NCBI RefSeq assembly: GCF_012641265.1
Contig: NZ_JABAHZ010000002.1
Span: forward strand, 558,001 to 622,000
Length of the DNA: 64,000 nucleotides
Source of the DNA: Chitinophaga eiseniae
GTDB lineage: Bacteria > Bacteroidota > Bacteroidia > Chitinophagales > Chitinophagaceae
Direction of reading: 5' to 3'
Shown here: positions 61,794-64,000 of the stretch, one piece after another
How the letters are laid out: each line of letters starts with the position of its first letter
Numbering within the stretch: the stretch's first letter is position 1
The notes under the pieces: generated by a model
Databases searched by the model: none
What the model saw: only the letters and a program-made list of their open reading frames with translations
What the model was told of the DNA's origin: nothing
Program-made: the position numbers and the translations under genes

Positions 61794-62480
61794 ATGGCAA
61801 AAGTATTATTGATAGAAGATGAAGTACAACTGGGACAAATAGTTAAAGACAGCCTGGAAATACGCGGATTTGAGATGTTGTACGCTGCCGATGGACGGGA
61901 AGGGCTTCGCTTGTATCAGCAGGAGCATCCCGATGTGGTAGTACTGGATATCATGATGCCCAATATGGACGGATTTTCCGTTACGGCGGAAATCCGCAAG
62001 CAGGATAAGCTTACTCCGATCATCTTTTTGACGGCCAAATCCCAAACGGCTGATGTGGTGAAGGGGTTTGAGCTGGGAGGTAATGACTACCTGAAGAAGC
62101 CATTCAGTATGGATGAGCTGATTGTTCGTATTACCGCGTTGCTGAAGCGTTTTGGTGATAATCCTGCAAGCCGTGAACTGGAAGAAGGCGCTGTATCAAT
62201 CGGGCAATATGTGTTTAATTATACCAAGCAAACCCTGGCCCGCAATAATTCCATTGAGTTTTTGTCACACCGTGAAGCGGCTATCCTGCGCCGGTTGTAT
62301 GATAACAAAAATGAGGTAATGGAACGTAAAGCGGTGTTACTGGATCTCTGGGGCGACGATAATTTCTTTAATGCGCGCAGTATGGACGTTTTTATTACCA
62401 AACTTCGCCGGTACCTGAAAGATGATTCCCGGGTACAGATTGTGAATATCCGTGGCGTGGGATATAAACTTATATTCTAG
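61794..62480 (+). CDS. OmpR-family response regulator
   Basis: A 228-residue two-domain regulator. The receiver has the acidic pair IEDE (Glu8, Asp9), the phosphorylation site Asp52 in VLDIMMPNMDG, Thr in FLTAKSQ, and Lys in YLKKPFS. The C-terminal winged-helix DNA-binding domain has REAAILRRLYDNKNEVM and the family end VNIRGVGYKLIF. It lies 16 bases after the kinase, so one mRNA. It is the likely binder of the ATTTACTGTT repeats upstream. An upstream ATG at 61704 lies in the kinase gene. It overlaps the convergent LytS-type gene by four bases (CTAG). Confidence 0.96.
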   Translation: MAKVLLIEDEVQLGQIVKDSLEIRGFEMLYAADGREGLRLYQQEHPDVVVLDIMMPNMDGFSVTAEIRKQDKLTPIIFLTAKSQTADVVKGFELGGNDYLKKPFSMDELIVRITALLKRFGDNPASRELEEGAVSIGQYVFNYTKQTLARNNSIEFLSHREAAILRRLYDNKNEVMERKAVLLDLWGDDNFFNARSMDVFITKLRRYLKDDSRVQIVNIRGVGYKLIF

Positions 62481-63319
62481 TGAACAGCAGTCATAGCAGG
62501 AGCTACTTCAAAGATGATATATACCCTGGTACCCCTTACCGTATTTTCGTCTCCCGGGAGGTCGGTAATTTCAATATCAAACCGGGTGTGATACATAGAT
62601 CTGTACAGTGAAGCCCTTTCCATGCATATTTCCATCCCCCTGGAATGGTGATTATTTGTTTTCAGTCCATCATGATGATATTGCAGGGCTTGTACCCGGC
62701 CTATACCGTTGTCGGTAACTTCGCAGGCATAGAGGTTTTGCTGCAGTTGTATCCATTGGATATGCAGTTGCCGGTCGGTTTCTTTATGCATTAGTCCGTG
62801 CCAGATGGCGTTTTCTACAAAGGGTTGTACCAGCATACACGGAACCGGCAGGGCGGCAGGGGAAATCCGCGGATCGGTTGTGAGGGTATACACAAAGCCG
62901 TTGTTGGTACGGAGTTGCTCGAGTTTGAGGTATAAGTCCAGCATATCCGCTTCCTCCTGCAGAGAGATAAAGTTTTTATCGGCCAGCATGAGTACTTTCC
63001 TGAGCAGCAAGGCAAAACCAGAAATATATTCCTGTGCCAGGGCGGTTTCGCCGGTCATCAGCGCCGTGTAAATACCGTTGAGGCAATTGAACAGGAAATG
63101 TGGATTTACCTGTGATTTGAGGCCGGATAACTTGAGTTCTGATAGTTGGCGCCCCAGCTGTTGCAGTTCATTTTCCTGTTGATTCATATGGTGGGCAATG
63201 ACTGCTTCATTACTTTTAAGAAGCAGATACCGGGAGCGGTAACGCAGAAAAAGGAGAAAACAAACTGCCGCCACGGTTGCAGCCAGCAACAGCGAAGTTG
63301 TGTGTATGGTTATAGGCAT
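62477..63319 (-). CDS. LytS-type sensor histidine kinase (His_kinase family)
   Basis: A 280-residue kinase of the LytS/YehU type. One membrane helix (about 9-27), then a coiled segment, then the His_kinase domain: LKSQVNPHFLFNCLNGIYT, with the phosphorylated His in PHFLFN. The HATPase part shows VQPFVENAIWHGL and VTDNGIGR. No LytTR regulator gene adjoins it in the window. GAGGAG lies five bases before the ATG at 63319, which fixes that start; an upstream ATG at 63385 is not used. It is divergent from pheS and convergent with the OmpR-type regulator. Confidence 0.92.
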   Translation of the reverse strand: MPITIHTTSLLLAATVAAVCFLLFLRYRSRYLLLKSNEAVIAHHMNQQENELQQLGRQLSELKLSGLKSQVNPHFLFNCLNGIYTALMTGETALAQEYISGFALLLRKVLMLADKNFISLQEEADMLDLYLKLEQLRTNNGFVYTLTTDPRISPAALPVPCMLVQPFVENAIWHGLMHKETDRQLHIQWIQLQQNLYACEVTDNGIGRVQALQYHHDGLKTNNHHSRGMEICMERASLYRSMYHTRFDIEITDLPGDENTVRGTRVYIIFEVAPAMTAVH

Positions 63320-63397
63320 AAAGCTCCTCAATTTGCTAATGAAATTTACGCCTTTTCCGCGAAAATAAGCGTTGTGTTTAAACACGGGAGAATCGCT

Positions 63398-63405
63398 TAT
63401 CTTTG
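63398..63405 (+). promoter_or_regulatory. Promoter -7 element of pheS, very close to the start codon
   Basis: TATCTTTG matches TAnnTTTG exactly and lies six bases before the ATG at 63412. TGTG at 63373-63376, 21 bases upstream, is a one-mismatch -33 element. Transcription would begin at or just before the ATG, giving a leaderless or nearly leaderless mRNA. Confidence 0.55.
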
Positions 63406-63411
63406 TCGTTT

Positions 63412-64000
63412 ATGGAACAGTTAGTACAGCAAATAGCAGCCTACAAAGAAGAAATAGCGGCTTTTACGCCTGCGGGCGCAGCGGATCTGGAACAGTACCG
63501 CATAAAATTCCTGGGTACAAAAGGTATCGTAAAAGCTCTTTTCGGGGAGATGAAGCAGGTACCGAATGACCGTAAGAAAGAATTTGGCCAGATATTAAAC
63601 GAATTTAAGCAACTCGCGGAGTCCCGCTATGAGCAGTTCAGTGACCTGAAAGAGGCTGCCGGCGCGGACCAGGGCGATACAGACTATACTTTACCGGCGG
63701 CGCCTCACCGGCTAGGTACCAGGCACCCTATCAGCCTGGTGCGCAATAAAATCATCCGGATTTTTGAGCGGCTCGGCTTTACCATTGCCGAAGGACCGGA
63801 AATCGAGGATGACTGGCACAACTTTACCGCGCTTAATTTGCCGGAGAACCACCCGGCCCGCGATATGCAGGATACTTTCTTCATCAGCAAGAATCCTGAC
63901 TGGCTACTGCGTACCCAAACCTCCTCTGCCCAGGTAAGGGTAATGGAAGAGGGAAAGCTGCCTATCCGTATCATCAGCCCGGGAAGGGTATACCGTAACG
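63412..64000 (+). CDS. pheS: Phenylalanyl-tRNA synthetase alpha subunit (5' part)
   Basis: An open frame of at least 196 codons that runs off the window end, with no stop. It starts MEQLVQQIAAYKEEIAAF, followed by the N-terminal coiled-coil and FLGTKGIVKALFGEM, then LGTRHPISLVRNKIIRIFERLGF, GPEIEDDWHNFTALN, NHPARDMQDTFF and LLRTQTSSAQVRVME, all typical of PheS. PheS is the catalytic subunit of the alpha2-beta2 enzyme charging tRNA-Phe. The missing part should hold the rest of the catalytic domain. The position of a promoter element six bases upstream suggests a very short leader. Confidence 0.97.
   Translation, partial: MEQLVQQIAAYKEEIAAFTPAGAADLEQYRIKFLGTKGIVKALFGEMKQVPNDRKKEFGQILNEFKQLAESRYEQFSDLKEAAGADQGDTDYTLPAAPHRLGTRHPISLVRNKIIRIFERLGFTIAEGPEIEDDWHNFTALNLPENHPARDMQDTFFISKNPDWLLRTQTSSAQVRVMEEGKLPIRIISPGRVYRN

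Overview
The window is a chromosomal segment from a member of the Bacteroidota, most likely the Chitinophagaceae (a Chitinophaga-like soil bacterium). The clues are the Bacteroidota-type promoters (TAnnTTTG elements upstream of several genes), GLPGLI-family proteins, a peptide-N-glycosidase F relative, DUF2480, a futalosine-route menaquinone gene (mqnC), and an outer-membrane beta-barrel receptor of the SusC/TonB type. I see no rRNA, tRNA, CRISPR array, prophage or insertion sequence. Most of the window is ordinary core genome with a few accessory genes.

Layout. 1-512: non-coding, AT-rich, with a cluster of DnaA-box-like 9-mers that could be a replication origin. 513-4350: a membrane-anchored periplasmic peptidyl-prolyl isomerase, a DUF2480 protein and a CorA metal channel. 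4.6-7.8 kb: secreted DUF3472 protein, RlpA-like lipoprotein, DUF2867 protein and the internally deleted remains of a PoxB-type pyruvate oxidase. 7.9-15.4 kb: overlapping tamB-tamA pair for outer-membrane assembly. 15.7-17.3 kb: DinD damage-inducible protein and a secreted unknown. 17.4-23.5 kb: gltBD glutamate synthase operon. 24-30 kb: lipoprotein metalloprotease fused to a lectin-like propeller, a GHL10 glycosidase-like lipoprotein or secreted protein, an MscS channel and methylglyoxal synthase.

30.2-35.5 kb: Nfu iron-sulfur scaffold, PNGase F-like amidase, PnuC plus ribosylnicotinamide-kinase-like ATPase (NAD salvage), MtgA, Sua5-type tRNA threonylcarbamoylation protein and a small secreted protein. 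35.7-44 kb: papain-like peptidase, GNAT, DNA polymerase I, an ArsC/Spx-fold protein, a glycosyltransferase, a 40-residue small lipoprotein, an 82-residue unknown and a ureohydrolase with degenerate metal ligands. 44-50.6 kb: minus-strand run of two LprI-like proteins, a methyltransferase, an M16 peptidase pair (one active, one lacking the zinc motif) and two retropepsin-like proteases. 50.7-56.4 kb: mqnC, lipoprotein, GNAT, amino-acid permease, TIM-barrel isomerase and a small membrane protein.

56.4-64 kb: an outer-membrane receptor and GLPGLI protein are divergent from an OmpR-type two-component system. Two tandem pairs of the 10-mer ATTTACTGTT lie in the shared intergenic region at almost equal distances from the two predicted promoters, suggesting the response regulator controls both sides. 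A LytS-type kinase follows, and the 5' part of pheS runs off the window end. Several convergent gene pairs interlock their stop codons, and many genes end at strong hairpins.
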